A DNA stretch of 47,093 nucleotides, taken from Symbiobacterium terraclitae (GTDB lineage: Bacteria; Bacillota; Sulfobacillia; Symbiobacteriales; Symbiobacteriaceae). This document shows, piece by piece, positions 29,732 through 37,382 of this stretch. The position numbers and the translations under genes were made by a program. Numbering within the stretch: position 1 is the stretch's first letter; each line of letters opens with the position of its first letter. Location of the stretch: NCBI RefSeq assembly GCF_017874315.1, contig NZ_JAGGLG010000035.1:1-47093 (forward strand), read 5' to 3'. Below the pieces are notes generated by a model. It was not told the DNA's origin. It saw nothing but the letters and a program-made list of their open reading frames with translations, and did not search any database.

Positions 29732-30649
29732 TCAGCAGAACCCGCGCTCCGCGGGCGAGCGGAGGGTGCGCAGGAGCGCCCGCTCGACAGTGGAGCGCAT
29801 GCCGCTCCTGGGGTAGAGCAGGGTCCACGAGCTGGTGAAGCGGATCCCGTCCAGCGGGGCGATGCGCAGGTGACCCATGCGGGCCTCGGCCCGCACGCAC
29901 CACTTGCTGACCAGGGCCACGCCATGTCCCGAGGCCACCGAGGTCTTGATGGCATCGACGCTGGTGAGCTCCATGGCGATGTTCAGGTCCGAAGGCTGCC
30001 GGCCCGCGGCCCTCCACGCCTCCTCCACGGCCAGCCGCCCGCCCGAGCCCTGCTCCCGCACGATGAGCGGCAGCCGGCAGAGGTCGTCGGCCGTGAAGCG
30101 CTCCTGGGCGGCAATAGGGCCGGTGGCCGGCGTGATCAACACCAGGTCCTCCTCGCTGATCACGCTCACCTGCCAGTCGTGGGCGACGGCCCGGGGCTCC
30201 ACCGCAGGCCCCTCCACCAGCGCCATGCCCACCAGGCCGTCCTCCAGCCGCTGGATCACCTCGCTCCGCTTGCCGATCTGCAGATGGATGCGGGTGCGGG
30301 GATACTTCTGCTGGAACAGGTAGACCGTGCAGGGGAGCGCGTAGCCGCCGATGGCCGAGGTGGCTCCCACCACGATCTGCCGGGGCTCCTCGGCCCGCAG
30401 GCTCTCCATCTCCTCCTGCAGGGACCGCTCCAGCCGCAGGATGCGCTGGGCGTAGCGGGAGAGCGTCTCGCCGGCCGGCGTAAGCTCGACGCCGCGGTTG
30501 GTGCGGCGGAAGAGCGGCAGGCCGTACTGCTCCTCCAGCGCCCGCAGGCGCTGGCTGATGGCGGGCTGCGAGAGGTGGAGCTCGGCGGCGGCCCGGGACA
30601 TGGATCCGTGCTTCGCCACAGTGCAGAAGATTTCGAGGGCTGTGTTCAT
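29732..30649 (-). CDS. LysR-family transcriptional regulator
   Basis: 305 residues. An N-terminal winged helix-turn-helix (MSRAAAELHLSQPAISQRL, about 17-35) and a LysR substrate-binding domain (GATSAIGGYALP near 94) resembling CysL/CbbR-type regulators. Transcribed away from the YeeE/YedE gene with only 39 bp between starts, the classical arrangement for control of the divergent neighbour. The inducer is not predictable; a sulfur-linked metabolite is suggested by context. Confidence 0.9.
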   Translation of the reverse strand: MNTALEIFCTVAKHGSMSRAAAELHLSQPAISQRLRALEEQYGLPLFRRTNRGVELTPAGETLSRYAQRILRLERSLQEEMESLRAEEPRQIVVGATSAIGGYALPCTVYLFQQKYPRTRIHLQIGKRSEVIQRLEDGLVGMALVEGPAVEPRAVAHDWQVSVISEEDLVLITPATGPIAAQERFTADDLCRLPLIVREQGSGGRLAVEEAWRAAGRQPSDLNIAMELTSVDAIKTSVASGHGVALVSKWCVRAEARMGHLRIAPLDGIRFTSSWTLLYPRSGMRSTVERALLRTLRSPAERGFC

Positions 30650-30688
30650 GCGCGATACCCTCCTACGGGTGTGCGGGAGGTCTTACTC

Positions 30689-31636
30689 GTGACGGCGACG
30701 CAGATGCTCGGCTGGCTCCTTGTGGCCGGGACGCTGTGCGGTTTCGTCTTCCAGCGCTCGCGCCTCTGCTTCGTGAGCGCCCTGCGCGACCTGTATCTCT
30801 TCCGGGCACTCCGGATGACCCGGGCGATCCTGCTGCTCTTCCTATTGACGGTGACAGGCGGCGCCTTCCTTCAGGCAGGCCAGGCGACTGCGCACGGCCC
30901 CGTGGCCGGGCCCAGTCCGGCAGGGGCGTGGCTGGGTGGTGCCATCTTCGCCGTGGGCATGGTACTGGCGGGCAGTTGCGCCGCCGGCGCCTTCTGGCGC
31001 CTCGGGGAGGGGCAGCTCTCGCAGCTCTACATCCTCGCCGGGATGCTGGCCGGCACCTGGCTCTACCCGAAGCTGCCGCTGTTGCCGTCCGCGGTGCTGC
31101 AGCCGACGTTCAACGCCTGGATCGCGGTGGTGCTGCTGGCGCTGGCGCTGGGCCTGGTCAGCGCCTGGGAGTGGCGGCAGGCCCGCATCGGGCAGGAGCT
31201 GCCGGCCCGGCCTCGCCGCGGGCTGCTGCGTGAGCCCTGGCCGCCGGAGTGGGGTGCCCTGGTGATGGCGGTGCTGCTGGTCGCGTCCACCGCGTTCACG
31301 GGCCAGGGGTGGGGCGTGACGCGGGCCTTCCTGCTCACCGACATGTCGGCCGCGGCCTACGCAATCGGGCTCCTGGCGGGCGGCTTCCTCGGGGCCCGGT
31401 TCGGCGGCGAGTTCCGCGTGCGCCGGCCTGGCGGCCGGGCGCCTTCCCTGATCCGGCTGGCCGGCGGGGTGCTCATGGGCTACGGTGCCCGGGTGGGCTG
31501 GGGCTGCACGATCGGCGCGGTGCTGACCGGTATGGTGAACCTCAGCCCCCAGCCCTGGTACTGGATGCTGGGTGCCGTGTGCGGCGCAGCCTTGGGCGCC
31601 GTGATCCTGCGGCGGTTGATGTATCGCTATTTGTAA
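30689..31636 (+). CDS. YeeE/YedE-family (sulf_transp) membrane transporter
   Basis: 315 residues with about nine to ten hydrophobic segments. Conserved cysteines sit in motifs of the family: RSRLCFVSALRD (about 24-35), MVLAGSCAAGAFWRLGEGQ (about 90-108) and GYGARVGWGCTIGAVLTG (about 270-287). Characterised relatives import thiosulfate (TsuA); others are tied to selenium metabolism (YedE). GTG 30689 follows GGGAGGTC. Pairing with a TusA-like carrier and a rhodanese supports sulfur-compound uptake. Confidence 0.88.
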   Translation: MTATQMLGWLLVAGTLCGFVFQRSRLCFVSALRDLYLFRALRMTRAILLLFLLTVTGGAFLQAGQATAHGPVAGPSPAGAWLGGAIFAVGMVLAGSCAAGAFWRLGEGQLSQLYILAGMLAGTWLYPKLPLLPSAVLQPTFNAWIAVVLLALALGLVSAWEWRQARIGQELPARPRRGLLREPWPPEWGALVMAVLLVASTAFTGQGWGVTRAFLLTDMSAAAYAIGLLAGGFLGARFGGEFRVRRPGGRAPSLIRLAGGVLMGYGARVGWGCTIGAVLTGMVNLSPQPWYWMLGAVCGAALGAVILRRLMYRYL

Positions 31637-31685
31637 TTCTAGAGGCAGAATACGACCGGGGGTATCCTCCGGCCGTGCCATTTGT

Positions 31686-31729
31686 GGCGGCTCTCCCCTA
31701 GTTCTTCGGGGAGGGCCGCCTGTTCTTTT
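31686..31729 (+). terminator. Terminator of the YeeE/YedE gene
   Basis: A 13-bp stem (31686-31698 with 31708-31720, one non-Watson-Crick position), 9-base loop, then TGTTCTTTT. Strong intrinsic terminator. Confidence 0.88.
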
Positions 31730-31812
31730 CGCCCAGCCATAAGACTGTCCTTATACCGATAATCCCTTCAAATGGCCGTGGCTCTAGGCTTGGCGGGTAT
31801 TGCCGTGCTATG

Positions 31813-31830
31813 TTGTGAGTGAGAGCACAA
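31813..31830 (+). promoter_or_regulatory. Rex- or CRP/FNR-like operator
   Basis: TTGTGA-N6-GCACAA, an 18-bp near-palindrome. It matches the Rex consensus TTGTGA-N6-TCACAA with one mismatch and equally the FNR/CRP core TGTGA-N6-TCACA with one mismatch. It lies upstream of the anaerobic-respiration-type operon and overlaps TATGTT. Which regulator binds is unknown. Confidence 0.5.
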
Positions 31831-31951
31831 GGATCGCTCCGGTCGGGGGAGTGGGGGAGCCGGGGTGAGCGAATCGGCAGAGCGGCAGCCGCAGCGGTGC
31901 TCTTCGGAGCCAGACACGCTTGATCCTGAGATCTGCGGAGGAGGTCATCAC

Positions 31952-32479
31952 ATGACGAAGCGGATGCGTCACCTGGTTCTTGCCCTGACCCTGATCCTCT
32001 CCCTGGCGGCGCTGACCGCCTGCGGCGGCAGCGCCCAGGCGCCGGCGGCGGCCAGCCAGACCTCGCAGTGCCCTGAGTGCCCGGCCTGTCCCGAGCCCGA
32101 GCCCGTTGACGTGGACGCGATCCTGATGGAGGAGGCCCAGGCCTACTTCAACAACATGGCCAGCCATAAGAACATGATCGACGCGGCCGACGTGAAGGCG
32201 AAGCTGGATGCGGGCGACCAGTCCATCTTCCTCCTGGACATCCGCAACGACACCGACTTCGCCGCCGGCCACGTCGAGGGCTCCGTCAACATCCCGTTCG
32301 CGCAGCTGGGCGCCAACTTCGACAAGCTGCCCAAGGACAAGATGATCGTCATCAACTGCTACTCGGGCCAGACCTCGAGCCAGGCCACAGCTGTTCTGCG
32401 GATGGCGGGCTACAACGCCATGTCGCTGAAGGGCGGCTTCCCCAACTACGAGAAGGCCGAGCTGCCCATCGTGAAGTAG
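31952..32479 (+). CDS. Rhodanese-domain lipoprotein
   Basis: 175 residues. A signal peptide ends in the lipobox LTAC (Cys24), so the mature protein should be lipid-anchored outside the membrane. A CPECPAC stretch follows at about 40-46. The rhodanese domain (about 75-175) has LLDIRNDTDFAAGHVEGSVN and the catalytic loop NCYSGQTS (Cys about 140) that would carry a persulfide. ATG 31952 after GCGGAGGAGGTC. First gene of the operon with the molybdoenzyme, so it probably delivers or accepts sulfane sulfur there. Confidence 0.9.
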   Translation: MTKRMRHLVLALTLILSLAALTACGGSAQAPAAASQTSQCPECPACPEPEPVDVDAILMEEAQAYFNNMASHKNMIDAADVKAKLDAGDQSIFLLDIRNDTDFAAGHVEGSVNIPFAQLGANFDKLPKDKMIVINCYSGQTSSQATAVLRMAGYNAMSLKGGFPNYEKAELPIVK

Positions 32480-32554
32480 CGGCTGCAAGACAGGCGCTGG
32501 GGGGCTCTGCCGGCAGGCAGGCCCCCCTGTGTGCAAGAACGGGAGGTGACGGCA

Positions 32555-34765
32555 TTGGCGGAACTGAACCGCAGGGACTTCCTGAAGCTGGGCGGCGTGG
32601 CGGCCGGCGCGTTGGCGGTGGATCTGGGTCTTCCGCGGCGCCGTGCACAGGCTGCGGCAGACGTCCGGCGGGTGCCGACGCTCTGCGAGATGTGCACCAG
32701 CCGCTGCGGCGTGTTCGCGGTGCTGGAGAACGGACGGGTGACCCGTATCGAGGGGAACCCCGACCATCCGACCAATCTGGGGCGGCCGTGTGCCCGGGGC
32801 AACGCGGGGGCATCGGCGCTGTACGATCCCGACCGGCTGAAGGAGCCCATGAAGCGGGGGGAGGACGGCAAGCTTTACCCCATCACGTGGGAACAGGCTT
32901 TTGAAGAGATCGGCACAAAGCTGAACCAGATTCGCAACCTGCACGGGCCCGAGGCCCTGGTCTTCGCCGAGTACAACAACCTCAACTCGGCCCTGACGAA
33001 GCGCTTCACCGAATCGTTCGGCTCACCCAACCACGTGGGGCACGCAGCCAACTGCTTCGCCAACCGGAACGTAGGCTACTCGGCCGTGTTCGGCGCGCTG
33101 CCCTCGGTGGACTACGCCAACGTCAAATTCTACCTGAGCCCGGGCCGGAATCTGCTCGGAGGCATCAAGGTGTCCGAGGTGGCCGCACTGGCCAGGGCCA
33201 AGGCCAACGGTGCCCGCATCGTGGTGCTGGATCCACGGCACTCCGAGCTTGCGGGCTGGGGTGAATGGATCCCCATCAAGTCGGCGGGCGACCTGGCCTT
33301 CCTCCTGGCGGTGGCCAACGTGCTGATCACCGAGAACCTGTACAACAAGGAGTGGATTGATACCCACGCCAACGGCTTCGACCAGCTGAAGGAGGGTATT
33401 CTGCAGTACACGCCCGAATGGCAGGAGCAGCACACTGACATCCCCGCCGAGAAGGTGCGGCAGCTGGCCCGCGAGATGGCGGCTGCGGCGCCGGCGGCGG
33501 TGGTGGACCCGGGCTGGCACGGCGGCAACGGCATGTACTGGAACGGCTACGAGGCCGCCCGGGCCGGGGCGATCGTCAACGCCCTGCTCGGCAACCTGGG
33601 CGCAAAGGGCGGGCTGAAGCTCTCGCCCAAGGTAGCGCAGGGAACCATCGATGACGTCCCGGAGGGCGCCGTGGTTGACTCCGGCGGCGGCGGCTGAGCG
33701 GCCACCGGTACCCCTGCAGGTGCAGGGGCATGGACGCCGTACCCGGCGCCGACCGCGGCCCGGTTCGACGGTGCGGGCACGAAGTACCCGCTGAGCCTGG
33801 GCTCGATCCAGGCGATCCCGCTGGTGGTGGAGTCCAAGAAGCCGTACGAGCTGAAGGCGGCGATCTTCTACCGGGTCAACCCGGTGAAGTCCTCGGGTGA
33901 CCAGGGCCGCTGGATCGAGGCCCTGAAGAAGCTGGAGCTGGTGGTCGCCATCGACACGCAGATGTCGGAGACGGCGATGCTCGCGCACTACGTGCTGCCC
34001 GAGCACCACTACCTGGAGCGGATGGACGCCATCTCGGTGGTGGGCGACACCGTGTCGCTCCGGCAGCCGGTGGTGGAGCCGCTGTACAACACCCGGGACT
34101 GCCTGCAGATCCTGCAGGGCCTGGCGAAGGTTGTGGGCAACGACAAGTACTTCAACTTCACCATGGAGCAGTGGAACAACGCCCTTCTGGAGCCCACCGG
34201 CTGGACGGTCAAGCACCTGAGGGAGAAGGGCGTGATGAAGGTCTCGGCCACGCCGCCCGACTATGCTGTCCTGCCCACCTCTTCGGGCAGGGCCGAGCTG
34301 GTCCACAAGGGGTTCGCCCTCTCGGGCGGCACCGAGGTGGTGAGCTGGGTTCCGCCCAAGACCCAGCCGGAGGGCGATCGGCTGCGCCTCCTGCACGGCC
34401 ACATGGCCGTGCACACCAACGGCTACACGCAGAACGTGCCTGCGCTCCACGCACGCATGCCGGAGAACGACCTGTGGATCCACCCGACGGCCGCCGCGGC
34501 CCGCGGCATCGCCGACGGCGACCTGGTGGAGGTGGCCAACGAGTACGGGGTACAGCGCATCCGGGCCCGGGTGACCGAGGGCATCCGCCCCGACTGCGTC
34601 TGGATGTGCCACGGCTTCGGCACGATGGCGCCCGAGCAGCGGCTGGCCTACGGCAAGGGGGCGGCCGACGGCTGGTTCTACCCGCTCATGGTCACGCCGG
34701 TCTCGGCCGCCCTGGGCCAGGGCGACGCCACGGTAACGGTGCGGAAGGTGGGTGAGAAGGCATGA
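32555..34765 (+). CDS. PhsA/PsrA-like molybdopterin oxidoreductase with in-frame TGA at codon 381
   Basis: If the TGA at 33695-33697 is read through, this is a 736-residue catalytic subunit of the thiosulfate/polysulfide reductase type. TTG 32555 follows GGGAGGTGA. A twin-arginine signal (NRRDFLKLGG) exports it. Cys44, 47, 51 and 79 bind a 4Fe-4S cluster; Cys167 in NCFANRN is the likely Mo ligand; the C-terminal pterin-binding domain is complete. Both halves are in the same frame and keep normal codon bias. The TGA sits in a Gly-rich linker, and the second half has no start or ribosome site of its own. A SECIS-like hairpin begins 13 bases after the TGA. It may be a selenocysteine codon or a recent nonsense mutation. 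The next gene overlaps by 4 bases. Confidence 0.75.
33711..33728 (+). promoter_or_regulatory. SECIS-like hairpin after the molybdoenzyme TGA
   Basis: CCCCTGC and GCAGGGG form a perfect 7-bp stem with loop AGGT. The loop begins 20 bases after the TGA and has G in its second position. This satisfies the usual bacterial SECIS criteria (stem 4-16 bp, loop 3-14 nt, 16-37 nt from UGA). The loop also resembles the GGU loop of the E. coli fdhF element. Confidence 0.45.
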
Positions 34766-35481
34766 CCCGCTACGCCTATTTCGTGGACCTCTCCATCTGC
34801 GCCGGGTGCGAGGCCTGCACCGTGGCCTGCCAGGCGCTGAACCGGCTGGACTGGGACATGCGCTACACCCGGGTGGAGCGGATGCTGGTGGGCACGTTTC
34901 CCGACGTGAAGTCCAGCTTCATCACCACCCAGTGCCTGCACTGCGACGAGCCGCCCTGCGCGGCGGTCTGCCCCACCGGCGCCACATACAAGACGGCCGA
35001 GGGACCGGTGAAGGTCGATGACGAGAACTGCATCGGCTGCCAGTACTGCATGACGGCCTGCCCGTACGACGCCCGCAGCTTCGATGAGGCGGCGCACGTG
35101 GTACGGAAGTGCTCCTTCTGCCTCGACCGGCTTGCGGCGGGCGAGCGGCCGGCCTGCGAGCAGACCTGCCTGACCGGCGCCCGCATGGCAGGCGACCTGG
35201 ACGACCCCGCCGACCCGATCCACGAGAAGATCGCGGCGCCGGACGTGATCCACATCGCAGGCACCAGCTTCTACTACCGGCTGCCCGAGCACATCGACCG
35301 GGCGGCGCTGCCGGCGGACTTCAAGCCATCGGCGGCCACCTACGCCTGGCAGTCGATCATCCAGCCGGCCGGGCAGATCCTGATGGGCTCCACGCTGGCG
35401 GCGGTGTTGCTCAGCCTCGCCGTCAGCACGTTCAGGTCCCGCCGAAAGGAGGGGGCGCAGCATGAGCACGGCCAGGGTTAG
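34762..35481 (+). CDS. PhsB/PsrB-like 4x[4Fe-4S] electron-transfer subunit with C-terminal membrane helix
   Basis: 239 residues. Four ferredoxin cysteine clusters are visible: CAGCEACTVAC, CLHCDEPPCAAVCP, CIGCQYCMTACP and CSFCLDRL...CEQTC. They pass electrons between the membrane cytochrome and the molybdenum subunit. A hydrophobic helix (about 207-228) near the C-terminus, then basic residues, anchors the subunit; many PsrB relatives lack this, while FdnH-type subunits have it. It overlaps both neighbours (4 and 20 bases). Confidence 0.93.
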   Translation: MTRYAYFVDLSICAGCEACTVACQALNRLDWDMRYTRVERMLVGTFPDVKSSFITTQCLHCDEPPCAAVCPTGATYKTAEGPVKVDDENCIGCQYCMTACPYDARSFDEAAHVVRKCSFCLDRLAAGERPACEQTCLTGARMAGDLDDPADPIHEKIAAPDVIHIAGTSFYYRLPEHIDRAALPADFKPSAATYAWQSIIQPAGQILMGSTLAAVLLSLAVSTFRSRRKEGAQHEHGQG

Positions 35482-36157
35482 CGCGCAAGAACAGGGTGGG
35501 GTCCGCGCGGGCAATCCGGACGGCCGGGTGCTCCGGTTCAGCCTGGGATCGCGCCTGGCCCACTGGAACCACGCCATCACGTTTCTGATCCTGCTCTTCA
35601 CCGGCATGGCCCTGGTGGTCCGGGGCTTCGGTGGCCTGCTGGGAACCGCCGGGCTGCGCTTCTTCGGCCAACTGCACCGGTGGATGGCCATCCCGTTCAC
35701 GGTGCTGACGATCCCGATCCTGCTCATCGCCGCCCGCCGGGCGACCGCGCGGTGGGTCCGGGAGGTGTTCCGCTTCGACCGGGACGACCTCAGGTTCTTC
35801 CCCGGCTTCCTGCGGGAGCTGTTCGGGCTGAAGGGCGACATGCCGCCCCAGGGGAAGTTCAACGCCGGTGAGAAGGTGAACTCCATCCTCCAGATCCTCG
35901 GCTGGCCCGTGATGGTGATCACCGGGTGGATGATGGTGTACAAGACGCACCTGCCTGCGTCCCTGATGCAGTGGGTGATCCCCGTCCACTCGCTCACGGC
36001 GATGCTCCTGGGCTGCGTGGTGATCGGCCACATCTACCTGGCCACGCTGCTCCCCGGCTTTCGCGAGGGGCTTTCGGGGATGCTCTCAGGCTGGGTGCCA
36101 GCGCGGTGGGCGAAGGAGCATTACCGCAAGTGGTACGACGAGATCGCGGGCGAGTAG
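35462..36157 (+). CDS. Membrane cytochrome b subunit (PhsC/FdnI-like)
   Basis: 231 residues with four membrane helices. Heme-ligand candidates are His in AHWNHAITF (about 38), LHRWMAIP (about 74) and VHSLTAMLLGCVVIGHIYLA (about 177-196). This is the formate-dehydrogenase-gamma type of quinone-interacting cytochrome b, also used by PhsC in thiosulfate reductase. It completes a three-subunit, quinol-linked respiratory enzyme. ATG after AAAGGAGGGGG, inside the end of the iron-sulfur gene. Confidence 0.92.
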   Translation: MSTARVSAQEQGGVRAGNPDGRVLRFSLGSRLAHWNHAITFLILLFTGMALVVRGFGGLLGTAGLRFFGQLHRWMAIPFTVLTIPILLIAARRATARWVREVFRFDRDDLRFFPGFLRELFGLKGDMPPQGKFNAGEKVNSILQILGWPVMVITGWMMVYKTHLPASLMQWVIPVHSLTAMLLGCVVIGHIYLATLLPGFREGLSGMLSGWVPARWAKEHYRKWYDEIAGE

Positions 36158-36162
36158 ACGGC

Positions 36163-36195
36163 GCAGCCCGGGCGGAGGGATTCCGCCCGGGCTGC
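36163..36195. terminator. Bidirectional terminator between the reductase operon and the DUF5680 gene
   Basis: A perfect 14-bp GC-rich stem (36163-36176 with 36182-36195), loop GGGAT, between convergent genes. No long T-run on either side. Confidence 0.75.
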
Positions 36196-36222
36196 GGCCG
36201 TCAGCGGGACAGTGGGGCCGGG

Positions 36223-36693
36223 TCAGCGGACGAGCCCGCCGTGGTAGCGCAGGGTGTAGACCCGCTCGCCGTCCCGCAGGATCCACTCCTGCCCCTGGAA
36301 CCGGAAGACGTCGCCCTCGCTGGTGTCCACGTAGGTGAGGTCGCCGGAGGCGTAGGTAAAGCCGCCGAGGAACCGCCCTTCCCGGTACATGGCCGTCAGG
36401 CTCTCCTTGATCATGGCGCCGGCCTCCGCGGCGGTGATCCTGTCCGGGCGGATCAGGTAGCCGAAGTAGTTCTGCACCCACACCGGCGTTCCCTGATAGT
36501 ACACGACCTCCTGACCGGCGAAATCGCTGTTGCCGAAGTAGCTGTCGTGATACACCCAGTCGCCTTCGGCGTACTGCAGATCCTGTGAGCCGAGGCGGTA
36601 GGGGAGGAGCTTCGGTCCGGAACCCACGTATGTACGGCTCTTGGCCCGAACCACGAAGGACTCGAGGTTCGTCAGCACCGCGTCCCGGTTCAT
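36223..36693 (-). CDS. DUF5680 domain protein
   Basis: 156 residues, soluble, no signal peptide. The family pattern is clear: SFVVRAKSRTYVG near the start, then SQDLQYAEGDWVYHDSYFG, GQEVVYYQGTPVWVQNYFG and a Tyr/Trp-rich C-terminus. These proteins are sometimes fused to HTH regulators; no function is established. ATG 36693 (MNRDAVLT) is chosen because GAGGAGGGC lies just upstream. It has its own promoter overlapped by direct repeats that look like operator sites. Confidence 0.85.
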   Translation of the reverse strand: MNRDAVLTNLESFVVRAKSRTYVGSGPKLLPYRLGSQDLQYAEGDWVYHDSYFGNSDFAGQEVVYYQGTPVWVQNYFGYLIRPDRITAAEAGAMIKESLTAMYREGRFLGGFTYASGDLTYVDTSEGDVFRFQGQEWILRDGERVYTLRYHGGLVR

Positions 36694-36735
36694 GAGGTGC
36701 CCTCCTCGCGTTCTCGTGTCGTTACACCTGATGAC

Positions 36736-36764
36736 AGTATGACACAAACCCGTGTTCGGGTCAA
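36736..36764 (-). promoter_or_regulatory. Sigma-A promoter of the DUF5680 gene
   Basis: On the minus strand TTGACC (36759-36764), 17 bases, CATACT (36736-36741). Good match, ending about 43 bases before the start codon. Confidence 0.75.
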
Positions 36765-36780
36765 CGCCAACCTGTGTTCG
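36747..36780 (-). repeat. Direct repeats flanking the -35 box, possible operator
   Basis: CGAACACGGGTT (36747-36758) and CGAACACAGGTT (36769-36780) repeat with a 22-bp period, two helical turns, one in the promoter spacer and one upstream of the -35 box. This suggests binding of a dimeric regulator. Its identity is unknown. Confidence 0.5.
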
Positions 36781-36810
36781 ACTGCGGTGTGCCGGCGCGC
36801 AGAAAGACGG

Positions 36811-36835
36811 CCTGGACCGCCTGCTGCGGTCCAGG
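36811..36835 (-). terminator. Hairpin after the pflA remnant
   Basis: CCTGGACCG (36811-36819) pairs with CGGTCCAGG (36827-36835), loop CCTGCTG. On the minus strand it is followed by CCGTCTTTCTG, weakly T-rich. Probably the original terminator of the decayed gene. Confidence 0.55.
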
Positions 36836-36884
36836 CCTCCCGGTCACCGCTCGCACAGTTCCACGCATCCGACCTGCCGCCCGT

Positions 36885-37080
36885 TCAGCTTACGGAGATC
36901 CCCCTGCCGGTCAGCTGCCGCCGGATCCGCTCCATGGTGCTGCCGGGCGGGGGCGCAACGCCCTCCAGCTGGTACGAGATCCCCATGGCCTCCCCGCTTT
37001 ACGAGGACGGCGAGGGCTTCCACATCCGCCGGGTCGTCGATCCAGCCCGGCACCACCACGCAGCGGATCCATCGGGCATC
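36885..37080 (-). pseudogene. Remnant of a PflA-type radical-SAM activating enzyme (C-terminal end only)
   Basis: Two pieces in different frames are recognisable. The first reads RWIRCVVVPGWIDDPADVEAL, the conserved beta-strand and loop of pyruvate-formate-lyase activating enzymes. The second reads EAMGISYQLEGVAPPP and TMERIRRQL up to a TGA at 36885, which is the family C-terminus. About 30 residues expected between them are missing, and the N-terminal two thirds, including the CxxxCxxC cluster, are absent. It is a decayed fragment, not a working gene. Confidence 0.72.
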
Positions 37081-37188
37081 CCCATCGCCGCGGTCGGGCG
37101 CGCCGAGGTGCAGGGCTGGGCTGCTTGGCTCGGGCCCGCTCTGCGGACGCCGCAACGCAGCGGCGAGGCCGGAGTCGTGATCCGACGA

Positions 37189-37231
37189 GATGTCGCTAGA
37201 GACCGGTGAAATGTCGTTTTTCGACGGTGAA
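37189..37231. repeat. Two 21-bp direct repeats, possible insertion-sequence end
   Basis: ATGTCG...GGTGAA occurs at 37190 and again at 37211, period 21 bp. Repeated motifs of this kind are found at the ends of IS21-like elements as transposase-binding sites. No transposase is present. It may be debris of an element that helped break the pflA gene. Between 37232 and 37382 only a hairpin is recognisable. Confidence 0.4.
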
Positions 37232-37317
37232 CAGCATCAGACTGATCTGGCGCCATGATAGCAGGCGGACCGGAGGGCGGCATCGCCCCCGGGATTGATC
37301 TTGCGCACAGCACGAAA

Positions 37318-37344
37318 GTACTGGGGGCCTTTGACCCCCAGTAC
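37318..37344 (-). terminator. Terminator hairpin of the HesB-related gene
   Basis: A perfect 10-bp stem (37318-37327 with 37335-37344), loop CCTTTGA on the plus strand. On the minus strand it lies 38 bases past the stop and is followed by TTTCGT. Confidence 0.6.
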
Positions 37345-37382
37345 ATCCGCGAGCAGAGCGGAGACCCGCTCCCCGTATGTGC

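Larger units (their letters stand above)
31637..31951 (+). other. Intergenic regulatory region before the rhodanese-molybdoenzyme operon
   Basis: A 315-bp stretch without a gene. It contains the transporter terminator, an Rex/FNR-like operator at 31813-31830 and a G-rich segment up to the rhodanese start. No convincing sigma-A promoter pair was found; TATGTT at 31809-31814 is the only -10-like box and lacks a good -35. Confidence 0.6.

Noticed and set aside
31789-31803. Sigma-54-like TTGGCGGGTATTGCC
   Set aside because: The GG and GC elements are 8 bases apart instead of the required 10.
33695-33697. Selenocysteine as molybdenum ligand, as in formate dehydrogenase
   Set aside because: The ligand position is Cys167 in NCFANRN; the TGA is more than 200 residues downstream in a linker.
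33697-33824. Frameshift in the molybdoenzyme gene
   Set aside because: The two halves are in the same reading frame; only a TGA separates them, so it is a stop or recoding event and not a frameshift.
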